Assembly (NCBI RefSeq): GCF_014961315.1
Contig: NZ_CP063141.1
Span: 1,364,001 to 1,428,000 of the forward strand
DNA: 64,000 bases
Reading direction: 5' to 3'
Origin: Thermoflavifilum sp.
GTDB taxonomy: Bacteria; Bacteroidota; Bacteroidia; Chitinophagales; Chitinophagaceae
How positions within the stretch are numbered: the stretch's first letter is position 1; every line of letters begins with the position of its first letter. Shown one piece after another: positions 17,513-27,283 of this stretch. The position numbers were made by a program, and so were the translations under genes. A model generated the notes under the pieces. That model was not told where the DNA came from. It saw only the letters and a list, made by a program, of their open reading frames with translations, and searched no databases.

Positions 17513-17553
17513 CGCATGAGAGCTATTTATCGTGAATCAAAATATATGCGACT

Positions 17554-19125
17554 ATGAAAAAATATGTTTCGATATACGCGCTCGCAGCGGCCCTCCTGAT
17601 CTTAGGATTGATGAATGCCTGTCAGAAAAAGCCCGTTGACTATTTTTATCCGAGCCGCATCTTCACGCCCACATCGGTCAGTATTCTGGCTTATGATACG
17701 CTGGTGAATATTTCCTGGCCGGCTTCATTATATACCCAAACTATGCATGTGACCTATACGGTGCAAATCGGCCGGGATTCTACTTTTCAATCGGGTGCCG
17801 ATTTTACCCTGGTAGCCGATACGAATTTTATTGTGGTGACCGATGATACGCTGGCCGACCGGGTGAAATATTTCGTGCGGGTGCGCGCCAATGCCACCGG
17901 AGGAGCCGATTCATCGAACTGGGTATATGCCACGAGTTCGTTTACACTCACCGGCGTACAGATTTTTGGTGCAATACTGAATTCAGATATTCTGGATAAT
18001 GCGGTCAGGCTCAACTGGAAGCCCACACCTGGCGTCAATCTCATCGTACTTACCGATACCAACGGCGATACGATGCATGTAAATATCAGCAGCACGGATA
18101 ATGCCAATGGGATGATTATTATCAATGGCTTAAAGCCGGGCACCACTTATACGGCGCAAATATTTGCCGGTACCAAAAGCAAAGGCCTCATCAGCTTTAC
18201 CACCAAGCCGGCATTGAGTGGAAATATCATCGACTTACGCGGCATCACGGGCAGGCCTACCGTGTTGTATGATACCCTGCCTCAGATTCCCTCGGGCAGC
18301 ATCGTGCTGCTGGCGCGCGGGCAAACCTATACCATTCCTTCCACCTACACGTTCGACCGCACCGTAACCATCATGAGCGGCATGGGCTTCAGTACGCCTG
18401 CGGTCTTGCAGCTGAGCAGTAATTTTGATGCCACTGGAAAAATAGATTCGCTGCGGTTTTCTGATCTGGTGATTGCCACCAGTGGAGCGCAGTATTTCAT
18501 GAATGTGGGAAATACTGCTACCATCGGTACATTAAGTCTGGTCAACTGCACGACACAGGGCGTATTTACCAATTCCCTGGTTCGTTTGAAAACAGCCAAC
18601 GATACGATTCGCAAACTTTATGTAAACAATTGTATTTTCGATAGCATCGGCATTCAGTCAAAATATGCGGTGTTTTATGCCAATGCCAGTTCCAGCGCAG
18701 AAATCGACCAGATTGAGATTCACAACAGCACATTTTATAATTTCTATTATTTCATCCGCCAGGATAATGTGCATCCCAGTTCATGTTTGATTGATCATTG
18801 TACGTTTAATGCCTTTATCAATCAGGGTGGATATTTCATCAATTACACCTATTTCCCAGCGACCTTTGTGCTATCGAATAACATTTTTGGTAGCACACTC
18901 GATCCGTCGAATGCCAACTGGATTAAATCCACGCCCAACCTGACCGTAACCAATTGTTTTTACACCACTGATTGCGTATTTAGTGCCAACAGCATCTATG
19001 GCGCTACGGCCTACAATGGTTCATCCACGGCTTTGTTCCGCTCGCCATCCACGGGCGATTTCACGCTCATGGACGCCAGTTTTGCTTCGGGATATAAGGC
19101 CGGCGATCCACGCTGGTTGCCGTAA
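17554..19125 (+). CDS. Surface lipoprotein with Fn3-like and DUF5123/DUF4957-type regions
   Basis: Predicted lipoprotein of 523 residues (lipobox MNAC, Cys23). The N-terminal half has one or two fibronectin-III-like sandwiches (INISWPAS-like pattern and a YFVRVRANATGG strand, then LNWKPTPGVN, with LKPGTTYTAQIFAG). From about residue 225 to the end the sequence has the regular short-strand rhythm of a right-handed beta-helix (VNNCIFDS, IHNSTFYNF, LSNNIFGS). This plan matches DUF4957/DUF5123 proteins found in Bacteroidota pectin loci. It likely binds pectin at the cell surface; no catalytic residues could be assigned. Confidence 0.75.
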   Translation: MKKYVSIYALAAALLILGLMNACQKKPVDYFYPSRIFTPTSVSILAYDTLVNISWPASLYTQTMHVTYTVQIGRDSTFQSGADFTLVADTNFIVVTDDTLADRVKYFVRVRANATGGADSSNWVYATSSFTLTGVQIFGAILNSDILDNAVRLNWKPTPGVNLIVLTDTNGDTMHVNISSTDNANGMIIINGLKPGTTYTAQIFAGTKSKGLISFTTKPALSGNIIDLRGITGRPTVLYDTLPQIPSGSIVLLARGQTYTIPSTYTFDRTVTIMSGMGFSTPAVLQLSSNFDATGKIDSLRFSDLVIATSGAQYFMNVGNTATIGTLSLVNCTTQGVFTNSLVRLKTANDTIRKLYVNNCIFDSIGIQSKYAVFYANASSSAEIDQIEIHNSTFYNFYYFIRQDNVHPSSCLIDHCTFNAFINQGGYFINYTYFPATFVLSNNIFGSTLDPSNANWIKSTPNLTVTNCFYTTDCVFSANSIYGATAYNGSSTALFRSPSTGDFTLMDASFASGYKAGDPRWLP

Positions 19126-19159
19126 CAAATTTTTCAATGCTTGAAAAAGCGCATGCCAG

Positions 19160-20674
19160 ATGTGGTGCAAAACTATGCTTCTATGGTGTGGCGGGATGGT
19201 CATGCTCGCATTGCATGGTGGATGTAAAAAAGCTGCAGCTCCACCGTCATCCAGCTCCAGTCCGGCTCAGGTGGGTGAGCCTTATCTGGCTTTCCCCGGA
19301 GCCGAAGGGGGTGGAAGGCTGGCCTGGGGCGGCCGGGGTGGCGATGTATATGAGGTCACCAACCTGAATGATAGCGGCCCCGGCAGCTTGCGCGATGCAC
19401 TGAGTGCCGGGCATCGTACCATCGTGTTTCGCGTGTCGGGAATCATTTATCTGAAAAGTCCCTTGAAAATCACGCACGACAGCATCACCATTGCCGGACA
19501 AACCGCTCCCGGAGCGGGTATCTGCATTGCCGGATATACCGTTTCCCTGCAGGCCAATCATCTCATCATCCGTTACCTGCGTTGCCGGCTGGGCGATATT
19601 GATCGATATCCGGACGATGCCATGCATGCCAATGGCGGCGGCTATCACGACATCATCGTCGATCATTGTTCGCTGAGCTGGTCAATCGATGAGACGGGCA
19701 GCTTTTACGACATCAAAAACTTTACCTTGCAATGGTGCATCCTGAGCGAAAGCCTGTATCATTCCTATCATCTCAAAGGCGATCATGGCTACGGCGGCAT
19801 CTGGGGCGGGTATATGGCCAGCTTTCACCATAATCTGCTGGCCGATCATACCAGTCGAAATCCCCGGTTTAATGGCAGTCGATATACCGGCAAGCCCGAT
19901 GCTGAAATAGTGGATTTCCGCAACAATGTCATTTATAACTGGGGCAATATCAATTCGGCCTACGGGGGTGAAGGCGGACATTACAACATGGTGAACAACT
20001 ATTATAAACCCGGCCCCGCCACGCCCGGTAATCTCACGGTAAGCAGCAGTAAGAATTTGCGGAACCGTATTTTGCAATATACCAGTTATTATTACGCTTC
20101 CGATGCAGCCGTTTATCCCGATACCTTATGGGGCGGACAGTTTTATATCCATGGCAATGTAGTGGAAGGCTATCCCGATGTTTCGGCCGATAACTGGACC
20201 CAAGGCGTGCAACCCGATGGTTATTATCGGGCCCAGCAACTCATGCAGCAGGCGCGTGTTGATACGCCTTTCCCTTATGCTCCCGTGCGTACACAATCTG
20301 CGCAGGATGCTTATCAGTCGGTTCTCGACAGTGCAGGTGCCATCCTGCCGCGGCGCGATGCCATTGATCAACGTATTGTGGAGGAAGTGCGTACAGGCAC
20401 GGCGCATTATGAAGGCGCAGCCTATGCACAAATCAATGCCACAGGTATTACGCATCCTTCGGGCATCATTGATTCGCAAAACGACGTGGGTGGATATCCT
20501 GATTATCCTTCGGCAACTCCGCCCGTGGATAGCGACCACGACGGTATGCCCGATGATTGGGAAATCGCGCATGGACTGAATCCGCACGATCCGTCGGATC
20601 GGAATCTCTATACTTTAGATAAGCATTATACCAATCTGGAAGTGTATTTGAATAGCTTAACGGGTATGCAATAA
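19160..20674 (+). CDS. Polysaccharide lyase family 1 pectate lyase (lipoprotein)
   Basis: Predicted to cleave polygalacturonate by beta-elimination. 504 residues, with a lipobox LHGGC near residue 22 followed by a Ser/Pro linker, so probably surface-anchored. The pectate lyase opening FPGAEGGGRLAWGGRGG, then VTNLNDSGPGSLRDAL, the acidic calcium-site region PDDAMH...DHCSLSWSIDE, and RNPRFNG with the catalytic-type Arg are all visible within a beta-helix. The C-terminal ~40 residues contain a DSDHDGMPDDWE calcium-binding repeat. Fits the subfamily common in Bacteroidota pectin loci. ATG at 19175 is an alternative start, but would shorten the signal peptide. Confidence 0.92.
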   Translation: MWCKTMLLWCGGMVMLALHGGCKKAAAPPSSSSSPAQVGEPYLAFPGAEGGGRLAWGGRGGDVYEVTNLNDSGPGSLRDALSAGHRTIVFRVSGIIYLKSPLKITHDSITIAGQTAPGAGICIAGYTVSLQANHLIIRYLRCRLGDIDRYPDDAMHANGGGYHDIIVDHCSLSWSIDETGSFYDIKNFTLQWCILSESLYHSYHLKGDHGYGGIWGGYMASFHHNLLADHTSRNPRFNGSRYTGKPDAEIVDFRNNVIYNWGNINSAYGGEGGHYNMVNNYYKPGPATPGNLTVSSSKNLRNRILQYTSYYYASDAAVYPDTLWGGQFYIHGNVVEGYPDVSADNWTQGVQPDGYYRAQQLMQQARVDTPFPYAPVRTQSAQDAYQSVLDSAGAILPRRDAIDQRIVEEVRTGTAHYEGAAYAQINATGITHPSGIIDSQNDVGGYPDYPSATPPVDSDHDGMPDDWEIAHGLNPHDPSDRNLYTLDKHYTNLEVYLNSLTGMQ

Positions 20675-20685
20675 ATGATGCGCAC

Positions 20686-21348
20686 ATGTTCTTAAAAACC
20701 TTATGGATACTGGGCATGATGGCATGCTGGGGTTTACTACAACCCGCTGTGCCGATTCAGGTGGTTTGTTTCGGCGATTCCATTACCCATGGAGCCGAGG
20801 TAGATGGGCATAGCTGGGTATGGATGCTGCAACAGCAACATGCAACGAATCAATGGCAGTTCATCAATGCCGGACGCAATGGAAGAAAAACAGCCGATAA
20901 ACAGGAGCTGTTGCCCGTATTGCAACAGTACCCGCATGCAGCATTTTATTTGATTTTCCTCGGTGTAAATGATCTGAAAAACGCTTCATCCGCCCAGGTT
21001 GATAGCTGTGTACGCAACATGCAATGGATGATCGATCGGATTCGAGAAGTCAATCCACAGGCCAGCATCGTTATTTTATCTCCCTGCAATGTGAATCTGC
21101 ACACGATGTCGGCGCTAAACCGGCAGAAACAATACAATATCCGTACGCAGCAAGCCTTATTTCAGCTGGAAAAACAGTACCGCCGGCTCGCCAGACGCAC
21201 GCATACCGGCTTTTTGTCGTTATTGCATGTGGTTGCTCCGGAGCATTATGTTGACGGCCTGCATCCCGATCTGGCCGGCCAGCAAGAAATTGCAGATGCT
21301 GTATGGACATACCTCACCCATCATTTTCCCCAAACCTTTCATACATGA
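20686..21348 (+). CDS. SGNH/GDSL-family hydrolase, probable pectin acetylesterase
   Basis: Secreted or periplasmic esterase of 220 residues with a short signal peptide (to about residue 22). Block I is CFGDSITHG with the nucleophile Ser, block II is NAGRNG, block III is LGVNDL, and block V is DGLHPD with the catalytic Asp/His. Located between a pectate lyase and two methylesterases, it most likely removes acetyl groups from homogalacturonan or rhamnogalacturonan; this is inference from context. It starts 11 bases after the lyase stop, and its TGA overlaps the next gene as ATGA. Confidence 0.85.
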   Translation: MFLKTLWILGMMACWGLLQPAVPIQVVCFGDSITHGAEVDGHSWVWMLQQQHATNQWQFINAGRNGRKTADKQELLPVLQQYPHAAFYLIFLGVNDLKNASSAQVDSCVRNMQWMIDRIREVNPQASIVILSPCNVNLHTMSALNRQKQYNIRTQQALFQLEKQYRRLARRTHTGFLSLLHVVAPEHYVDGLHPDLAGQQEIADAVWTYLTHHFPQTFHT

Positions 21349-22352
21349 AAACCTACCTGCTTTTCTTATGCATGATCTCCGGTTTTCATCAGGGTTGTCA
21401 ACATATTGACCATGCTTCATATCCACATCCCGGGCGCGAATCGATAAGCAGGACCCTGGTTGTAGCCAGAGATGGGAGTGGCGACTTCACCAGTGTGCAG
21501 GCCGCCATAGCTGCGGTTCCTGATTCAACAACCGATAGCACTTACATTTATATCAAAAACGGCGTGTATCGAGAAAAAATCATCATTCCCGCCAGCAAAC
21601 GATTCATCAAGCTGGTAGGGCAAAATGTAGATAGTGTGATCCTGGTATATGATGATTATGCTAGTAAACCGGATAGCACCGGCAGGCCGATAGGCACTTC
21701 CGGATCGGCGAGTGTGTATATTTATGCCAGCGATGTGGTGGCGGAAAATATCACATTTCAAAACGATGCCGGGCCGGTAGGACAGGCCGTGGCGGCTTAT
21801 GTGGCTGGCGATAGGGTATATTTTTATCATTGTCGTTTTCTTGGTTTTCAGGATACCCTCTACACAGGTAACCCTGAACTGAGCCAGAGCCGGCAATATT
21901 ACCGGGATTGTGAAATTGAAGGGACGACCGATTTTATTTTCGGCTCAGCTACCGCCGTATTCGATCATTGTGTGATTTACTGTAAGGCCGGCGGGCATTA
22001 TATCACGGCTGCTTCCACGCCGCAGGGCCATCTTTATGGCTATGTATTTCTGCATTGCCATATCACCGGAAATGCGCCTCCACATTCGTTTTATTTAGGA
22101 CGCCCATGGCGACCTTATGCACGTGTGGTATTTCTCTATTGCCAGTTAGATGATATGATTGCACCCGAAGGATGGAGCAACTGGCACGATACACAGAATT
22201 ATTTAACAGCTTACTATGCAGAATATCAAAACACAGGTCCCGGATATCAGCCCCAGCAGCGGGTTTCATGGGCACATCAATTGACGGATGAAGAAGCCGC
22301 ACATTATACACCAGCTGAAATCTTTGGTGACTGGCATCCGATGGATGAATAA
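21345..22352 (+). CDS. Pectin methylesterase (CE8), first copy
   Basis: Demethylates homogalacturonan so that lyases can cut it. 335 residues; the N-terminus resembles a lipoprotein signal (GFHQGC, Cys about 18). A right-handed beta-helix shows the CE8 active-site blocks: GDFTSVQAAI, Asp in FQDTLY (acid/base), EGTTDFIFGSA (nucleophile Asp) and LGRPWRPYARV (substrate Arg and Trp). The start overlaps the esterase stop by 4 bases; an in-frame ATG at 21303 lies inside the esterase gene and precedes no signal peptide. It is followed by a second CE8 paralogue. Confidence 0.94.
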   Translation: MKTYLLFLCMISGFHQGCQHIDHASYPHPGRESISRTLVVARDGSGDFTSVQAAIAAVPDSTTDSTYIYIKNGVYREKIIIPASKRFIKLVGQNVDSVILVYDDYASKPDSTGRPIGTSGSASVYIYASDVVAENITFQNDAGPVGQAVAAYVAGDRVYFYHCRFLGFQDTLYTGNPELSQSRQYYRDCEIEGTTDFIFGSATAVFDHCVIYCKAGGHYITAASTPQGHLYGYVFLHCHITGNAPPHSFYLGRPWRPYARVVFLYCQLDDMIAPEGWSNWHDTQNYLTAYYAEYQNTGPGYQPQQRVSWAHQLTDEEAAHYTPAEIFGDWHPMDE

Positions 22353-22363
22353 AACATGATGTG

Positions 22364-23353
22364 ATGAAAAACTTAAGCTTCGTATTGCTATTGCTGCTGG
22401 CTGTATCTCAGATGGGTTTATCCGGATATGCACAAGGCGTTGCCACTGCGCCAGTGAAAAAATATGATTATGTAGTATCTCCCGATGGAACGGGCGATTT
22501 TACTTCCATTCAGGCGGCGATTGAAGCTTGTAAATCGTTTCCTGATGAGCCCATCCGTATTTTCATCAAAAAAGGGATCTATCATGAAAAGGTTTTCATC
22601 CCAGAATGGAATCCGAAGATTGTTTTGATAGGCGAAGTGCGCGACAGCACCATCATTGATTACGACGATTATTTCAACAAAATCAATAAAGGCCCCAACA
22701 GCACTTTTTATACGCCTACAGTGCTGGTACAGGGCAATGATTTTTATGCGGAGAATATCACTTTTAAAAACAGTGCGGGAGCGGTCGGTCAGGCCATCGC
22801 CCTGGCGGTGGATGCCGACCGATGTGTGTTTGTACATTGTCGGATCATCGGAAATCAAGATGCTTTATATGTTACCGGTGAGCACTACAGGCAATATTTT
22901 CGCCATTGTGAAATTGAAGGCACAACCGATTTTATATTCGGACAGGCTACAGCCCTTTTCGATAGCTGTGTGATGGTATGTAAAGCCAACTCATTTATTA
23001 CAGCGGCTTCTACGCCTGCAGATGCCCGATTTGGCTTGGTTTTCCGTCATTGTACCATTCAAGCCGTGCCGGGCGTGCATCAGGTCTATCTGGGCCGACC
23101 CTGGCGTAAATATGCCAGAACCGTATTTATAGATTGCCAGATGGGCGATTTTATCCGTCCGGAAGGCTGGGATAACTGGCGTAATCCAGCCAATGAAAAA
23201 ACCGTGTTTTACGCTGAATATCATTCTACCGGTCCGGGTGCAAAGCCAGAGCAACGGGTGAAATGGGCGCATCAACTCAGCGACCGTCAGGCGGCGGCTT
23301 ATACCATTTCGCAAATTTTTACAACACGCGGCAACACCTGGATTCCGCAATAG
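22364..23353 (+). CDS. Pectin methylesterase (CE8), second copy
   Basis: Second CE8 esterase, 329 residues, with an ordinary signal peptide ending GYAQG rather than a lipobox, so probably periplasmic or secreted while the first copy is membrane-anchored. Active-site blocks: GTGDFTSIQAAI, NQDALY, EGTTDFIFGQA, LGRPWRKYART. The acid/base Asp and nucleophile Asp are kept. An in-frame GTG at 22361 just precedes the chosen ATG. The two copies are clearly homologous but have diverged, suggesting different methylation patterns or locations as targets. Confidence 0.94.
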   Translation: MKNLSFVLLLLLAVSQMGLSGYAQGVATAPVKKYDYVVSPDGTGDFTSIQAAIEACKSFPDEPIRIFIKKGIYHEKVFIPEWNPKIVLIGEVRDSTIIDYDDYFNKINKGPNSTFYTPTVLVQGNDFYAENITFKNSAGAVGQAIALAVDADRCVFVHCRIIGNQDALYVTGEHYRQYFRHCEIEGTTDFIFGQATALFDSCVMVCKANSFITAASTPADARFGLVFRHCTIQAVPGVHQVYLGRPWRKYARTVFIDCQMGDFIRPEGWDNWRNPANEKTVFYAEYHSTGPGAKPEQRVKWAHQLSDRQAAAYTISQIFTTRGNTWIPQ

Positions 23354-23368
23354 TAAGTTATTCGCTGT

Positions 23369-25033
23369 ATGCAAAAAATGATTGGCACGCGCAGGAGGTA
23401 TAAGCATTGGTGCTTCACATGGGGTATCATCTGGATGTTACCTGCTGTTGCCTGTGCACAGCATCTACAGGCAGATGATACGGCTGTCTGGACACCCGAT
23501 CTGGGGAATGTGAAGTACAGAAATCCCGTGATTTATGCTGATTATTCCGATCCGGATGTCTGCCGGGTAGGGAATGATTATTATCTGGTGGCATCGAGTT
23601 TCGATGCAGTGCCCGGTTTGCCTATCCTGCATAGTCGCGATCTGGTGAACTGGACCATAATCGGACATGCCTTGCCTCGATTGATTCCAGAGGATCATTT
23701 CGCTAAAACCCAGCATGGCAATGGTGTGTGGGCGCCCGCCATCCGCTATCACAACGATTCATTTTACGTGTATTTCCCCGATCCGGATTTTGGGATTTAT
23801 CTGGTCAAGGCCCGCCATCCGCAAGGGCCGTGGACAAGGCCTCAGCTCGTGATGAAAGGGCCTGGTGTGATCGACCCCTGTCCATTCTGGGATAATGATG
23901 GACAGGCATATCTCATTCATGCCTATGCCGGCAGCCGTGCAGGCATTAAAAGTATTCTGGTTATCCATAAAATGAATCGTGCCGGCACGCAGGTGATCGA
24001 CAAAGGGGTGATTGTGTACGATGGGCATGGCATCGATCCCACCATCGAAGGTCCGAAATTGTACAAACGTCATGGATATTACTACATCTTCGCACCGGCA
24101 GGGGGCGTACCACAGGGCTACCAGCTGGTATTGCGGTCAAAACATATTTATGGTCCTTACGAACGAAAGGTGGTCATGCACCAGGGCAATACCTCCATCA
24201 ATGGCCCCCATCAGGGTGCATGGGTACAGACACCCGACGGCAAGCAGGACTGGTTTATTCATTTCAGCGATCGGGGTGCATACGGCAGGATTACTTATCT
24301 CGAGCCTATGAAGTGGGTCAACGATTGGCCTATCATCGGTGTGGATCAGAATGGCGATGGCATAGGCGAACCCGTGGAAACCTATACCACGCCTCATGTC
24401 GGAAAAATTTATCCGCTGCGGGTACCCCAGACTTCCGATGATTTTCGTGCACATGAATTGGGCTTGCAATGGCAATGGCAGGCCAATCCCGATCCTACGT
24501 GGTACTACCTGAAAGCCGCGGGGGGCCTGCGTCTTTACGCCCGACCCATGCCCCGGCAAGCCCGCAATCTGTGGGATGTGCCCAACATCCTCATGCAAAA
24601 ATTTCCCGCACCCGCATTTTGTGTAACCACAAAAATCCATTTTTATCCTTTGCAGGTGGGCGACCAGGCCGGTATGGTGATCATGGGTACCAGCTATGCC
24701 CGTTTATCTGTTGAACAACAATCCGATGGCCTGCACCTGATGTATGTTACCTGTACCCATGCCGACGAAGGTCATGCCGAACAGATCCAGGTCAATGATC
24801 CCCTGCGCGACAGCACCCTGTGGCTGCGTGTGAGGGTCGATTCACCGGCCATCTGCACCTTCAGTTACAGCCTGAATGGAAAAGATTTTATTCCCATACC
24901 CGGCAGCTTCATCGCACAGCCGGGCAAGTGGATCGGCGCTAAGGTGGGCATCTATTGTATAGGTAAACAAAAAAGTAACGACGCAGGATTTGCGGATGTA
25001 GATGAATTCCGCGTAACACCAGCGACTGATTGA
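23369..25033 (+). CDS. Glycoside hydrolase family 43 enzyme
   Basis: Secreted exo-glycosidase, 554 residues, signal peptide ending VACAQ. The five-bladed beta-propeller spans about 45-345: catalytic Asp in YADYSDPDV, the pKa-tuning Asp in VIDPCPFWD and the acid Glu in TIEGPKLYKR. A C-terminal beta-sandwich (about 370-550) with LWLRVRVDSPA resembles the GH43 C2 domain. Family members are arabinofuranosidases, xylosidases or galactosidases; in this pectin locus removal of arabinose or galactose side chains is most plausible. It is the last gene of the locus and converges on crtY, 17 bases away. Confidence 0.9.
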   Translation: MQKMIGTRRRYKHWCFTWGIIWMLPAVACAQHLQADDTAVWTPDLGNVKYRNPVIYADYSDPDVCRVGNDYYLVASSFDAVPGLPILHSRDLVNWTIIGHALPRLIPEDHFAKTQHGNGVWAPAIRYHNDSFYVYFPDPDFGIYLVKARHPQGPWTRPQLVMKGPGVIDPCPFWDNDGQAYLIHAYAGSRAGIKSILVIHKMNRAGTQVIDKGVIVYDGHGIDPTIEGPKLYKRHGYYYIFAPAGGVPQGYQLVLRSKHIYGPYERKVVMHQGNTSINGPHQGAWVQTPDGKQDWFIHFSDRGAYGRITYLEPMKWVNDWPIIGVDQNGDGIGEPVETYTTPHVGKIYPLRVPQTSDDFRAHELGLQWQWQANPDPTWYYLKAAGGLRLYARPMPRQARNLWDVPNILMQKFPAPAFCVTTKIHFYPLQVGDQAGMVIMGTSYARLSVEQQSDGLHLMYVTCTHADEGHAEQIQVNDPLRDSTLWLRVRVDSPAICTFSYSLNGKDFIPIPGSFIAQPGKWIGAKVGIYCIGKQKSNDAGFADVDEFRVTPATD

Positions 25034-25050
25034 AAGGCTCTCTTGGTTGT

Positions 25051-26217
25051 TCACCGGATCGAGAGCAGCGCTTTAAGAAAAGGCTTTGTAGGCAGTGAGG
25101 CGATGATGCGTATATCTTCAGCCCAGCTCGATTGATTTGATAAAAAGCGTAATACTGTGGGTGTGGAATTGTTTTGAAACAATTGCAAGAACAACGCATC
25201 ACCCGGATACAGCCTGTGTTGAAGCACATGTAGCAACAATTGATCATACCAGCGAAAAGCACGCTCATGCAATGTGGATTTTACAAGGGGCTTACCCGTT
25301 TTTTCCCAGGCTTTTATAAGCGCATCGCTATGCCTTTGAATGAAGCTAAACGTATAACCGGTAGAAGCTTTGGTTTGCCCACCGGCCGTACCAATAGGGA
25401 TCAACGTACCCGTGGCTGTAGGAAAAGCATAATCGGTCATGGGTATTGCGCCTTTCTCTATTTCAGTGATATCGTAAGTGAGCCCGGGATAATGTGTTTG
25501 CAGGTAGTTGCGAATGCAGGCATCATAGACCTGTGCATCAAGTAAATGTGGAGAAAATACGGTGTATTCTATCAGGGCATCACAATCAGAGAAGGGAAGT
25601 ACATACATAAAAGCCGTAGCTTCCTGCTGGGGCACGCGGAAATCCATCAGAACCATGCATTCCGGATCGAACACCGATGCATGCATATGCACGAACCATC
25701 CCCTGAAATGCTGCCAGAGAAAATATCGGTAAGACGCTGGAGGAATACTGGATAAAAGGCTGTAGAAAACATATTTCGCCTGAACGCGGTGCTGGGTGGT
25801 GTGTACAATTGCATACTGTTCTTCCCTTTCCATCTGAAGAACGGGCTCATACAGATAATCGATTCTTCTGTCAGGATTATTGTTTCTGGCCTGTTGCAGT
25901 TGTTCGTGGGCATATCGATAAAAATCAATGCCACGAATCATTTTGTAAGCGAATGGCTGAAGCTGCATATGTAGGATATGCTGCTCGGTATGTAGTTGTG
26001 CTTTTGTCCAGCGATGATAGACGATGGGTTCGAACCATCCCGGTTGATCTTCCCAGAAACACCAGGTGCGGTCGTTTTCTTGCTTGGGCGCTACATCAAT
26101 CAGCAGAATGCTGAAAGAGGATAAAAAATGGGCATGGATCAATCGCATGGCCAGACTGAGCCCGGCACATCCCATGCCTGCAATCACAATATCGTATGAA
26201 AGTGCATGTTGTCGCAA
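25051..26217 (-). CDS. crtY: Lycopene beta-cyclase
   Basis: Closes beta-ionone rings on lycopene to give beta-carotene. 388 residues. The N-terminal dinucleotide-binding motif is IVIAGMGCAGLSLA; TWCFWED and the central DFRVPQQ...PFSDCDALIEYTVFS pattern are typical of CrtY-type cyclases in Bacteroidota; GTAGGQTKASTGYTF is the late FAD-site motif. The best start is TTG at 26217, because no in-frame ATG precedes the FAD motif. It is the last gene of the carotenoid operon, 7 bases after crtZ. Confidence 0.93.
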   Translation of the reverse strand: MRQHALSYDIVIAGMGCAGLSLAMRLIHAHFLSSFSILLIDVAPKQENDRTWCFWEDQPGWFEPIVYHRWTKAQLHTEQHILHMQLQPFAYKMIRGIDFYRYAHEQLQQARNNNPDRRIDYLYEPVLQMEREEQYAIVHTTQHRVQAKYVFYSLLSSIPPASYRYFLWQHFRGWFVHMHASVFDPECMVLMDFRVPQQEATAFMYVLPFSDCDALIEYTVFSPHLLDAQVYDACIRNYLQTHYPGLTYDITEIEKGAIPMTDYAFPTATGTLIPIGTAGGQTKASTGYTFSFIQRHSDALIKAWEKTGKPLVKSTLHERAFRWYDQLLLHVLQHRLYPGDALFLQLFQNNSTPTVLRFLSNQSSWAEDIRIIASLPTKPFLKALLSIR

Positions 26218-26224
26218 TATTCAC

Positions 26225-26728
26225 CTACTTGGCAACCCTGGTAGAAGGACGAGCAGCAGCTATCTCGTCATCGTGTTTAACCTTATCCCAGTATTTTTTA
26301 GCGACGATCAACATGCCGAATGATTCGCCATCGTGTTTTTCCAGGTGCTTGTGGTGCATTTTATGCGCCCAGCGCAACACCCGAATATATCGATTGCGGG
26401 AGTGCGTAAACCATTTAAACCGCTGGTGAATGATGACATCATGCACCAGGAAATACGCAATGCCATAGATTAAAATGCCCACACCTATTGCGGCCAGCCA
26501 GCCTATATGCCGTGTTGCACCAAAAAACAGACTTAAAAAACTGGGGATAGCAAAAATGAGAAAAAAGGCATCGTTTTTTTCAAAAAAACCGGGTTCTTTC
26601 TGATGATGATCTTTGTGCAACACCCACAAAAATCCATGCATCACATATTTGTGGGTGAACCAGGCCACACCTTCCATGAACAAAAACGTGGCCGCTACAA
26701 TCAACAAGTATACGAACAGCTCAAGCAT
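26225..26728 (-). CDS. crtZ: Beta-carotene 3-hydroxylase
   Basis: Membrane di-iron hydroxylase converting beta-carotene to zeaxanthin, 167 residues. The histidine clusters HKYVMHG, HKDHHQK, HDVIIHQRF and HKMHHKH are all present, with four hydrophobic segments. It lies between idi (12-base gap upstream) and crtY (7-base gap downstream). With crtZ the pathway should end at zeaxanthin unless a further modifying enzyme lies elsewhere; no ketolase is here. Confidence 0.94.
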   Translation of the reverse strand: MLELFVYLLIVAATFLFMEGVAWFTHKYVMHGFLWVLHKDHHQKEPGFFEKNDAFFLIFAIPSFLSLFFGATRHIGWLAAIGVGILIYGIAYFLVHDVIIHQRFKWFTHSRNRYIRVLRWAHKMHHKHLEKHDGESFGMLIVAKKYWDKVKHDDEIAAARPSTRVAK

Positions 26729-26740
26729 GGGTATAAAATT

Positions 26741-27283
26741 TTAAGATGAAACCATGAGTTTGAATTCAGGCAATTTATGTTTTATCCGCGGAAAAGCCAG
26801 TTTAAACCAGGCCGTAAACAGCTGGGGCTGCGTATGGAGTTGTGCTTCGATATGCGTTAAAGGAAAATAGGCCAGGGCAGCTATTTCAGTCGCTTCGGGT
26901 GAAAAAGGCCCGTCGTAAAAACCCACAAACACATGATCGAATTCAAATTCCATCAATCCATTGGGTAACTTCACGCGGTAGATGAAAGAAAAAACCGGTT
27001 TCACTCCGCAATCCATGCCTAATTCTTCCTGCAAGCGCCGATGGACGGCTGCTTCGGTATCTTCGTCCGGGCGGGGGTGGCTGCAGCAGGCATTCGTCCA
27101 TAGCCCACCTGAATGATATTTATCGAGCGCACGTTGCTGTAACAGCATTTCATCATTGCGGTTAAACAAAAACACAGAAAAAGCCCGATGCAGGAGGCCC
27201 AGCTGGTGCACGCGCATCTTATCCATGGTGCCTACCATGTTGTCGTTTTCATCGACCAGTATAAGTTTTTCTTCCTGTTTCAT
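26741..27283 (-). CDS. idi: Isopentenyl-diphosphate isomerase, type I
   Basis: Interconverts isopentenyl and dimethylallyl diphosphate, feeding carotenoid synthesis. 180 residues, Nudix fold. The catalytic Cys lies in TNACCSHPRP, the Nudix-like helix in AAVHRRLQEELG and the catalytic Glu region in FEFDHVF. The ATG overlaps the crtB stop by 4 bases. Inclusion of idi inside the operon suggests precursor supply is raised together with pigment synthesis. Confidence 0.94.
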   Translation of the reverse strand: MKQEEKLILVDENDNMVGTMDKMRVHQLGLLHRAFSVFLFNRNDEMLLQQRALDKYHSGGLWTNACCSHPRPDEDTEAAVHRRLQEELGMDCGVKPVFSFIYRVKLPNGLMEFEFDHVFVGFYDGPFSPEATEIAALAYFPLTHIEAQLHTQPQLFTAWFKLAFPRIKHKLPEFKLMVSS

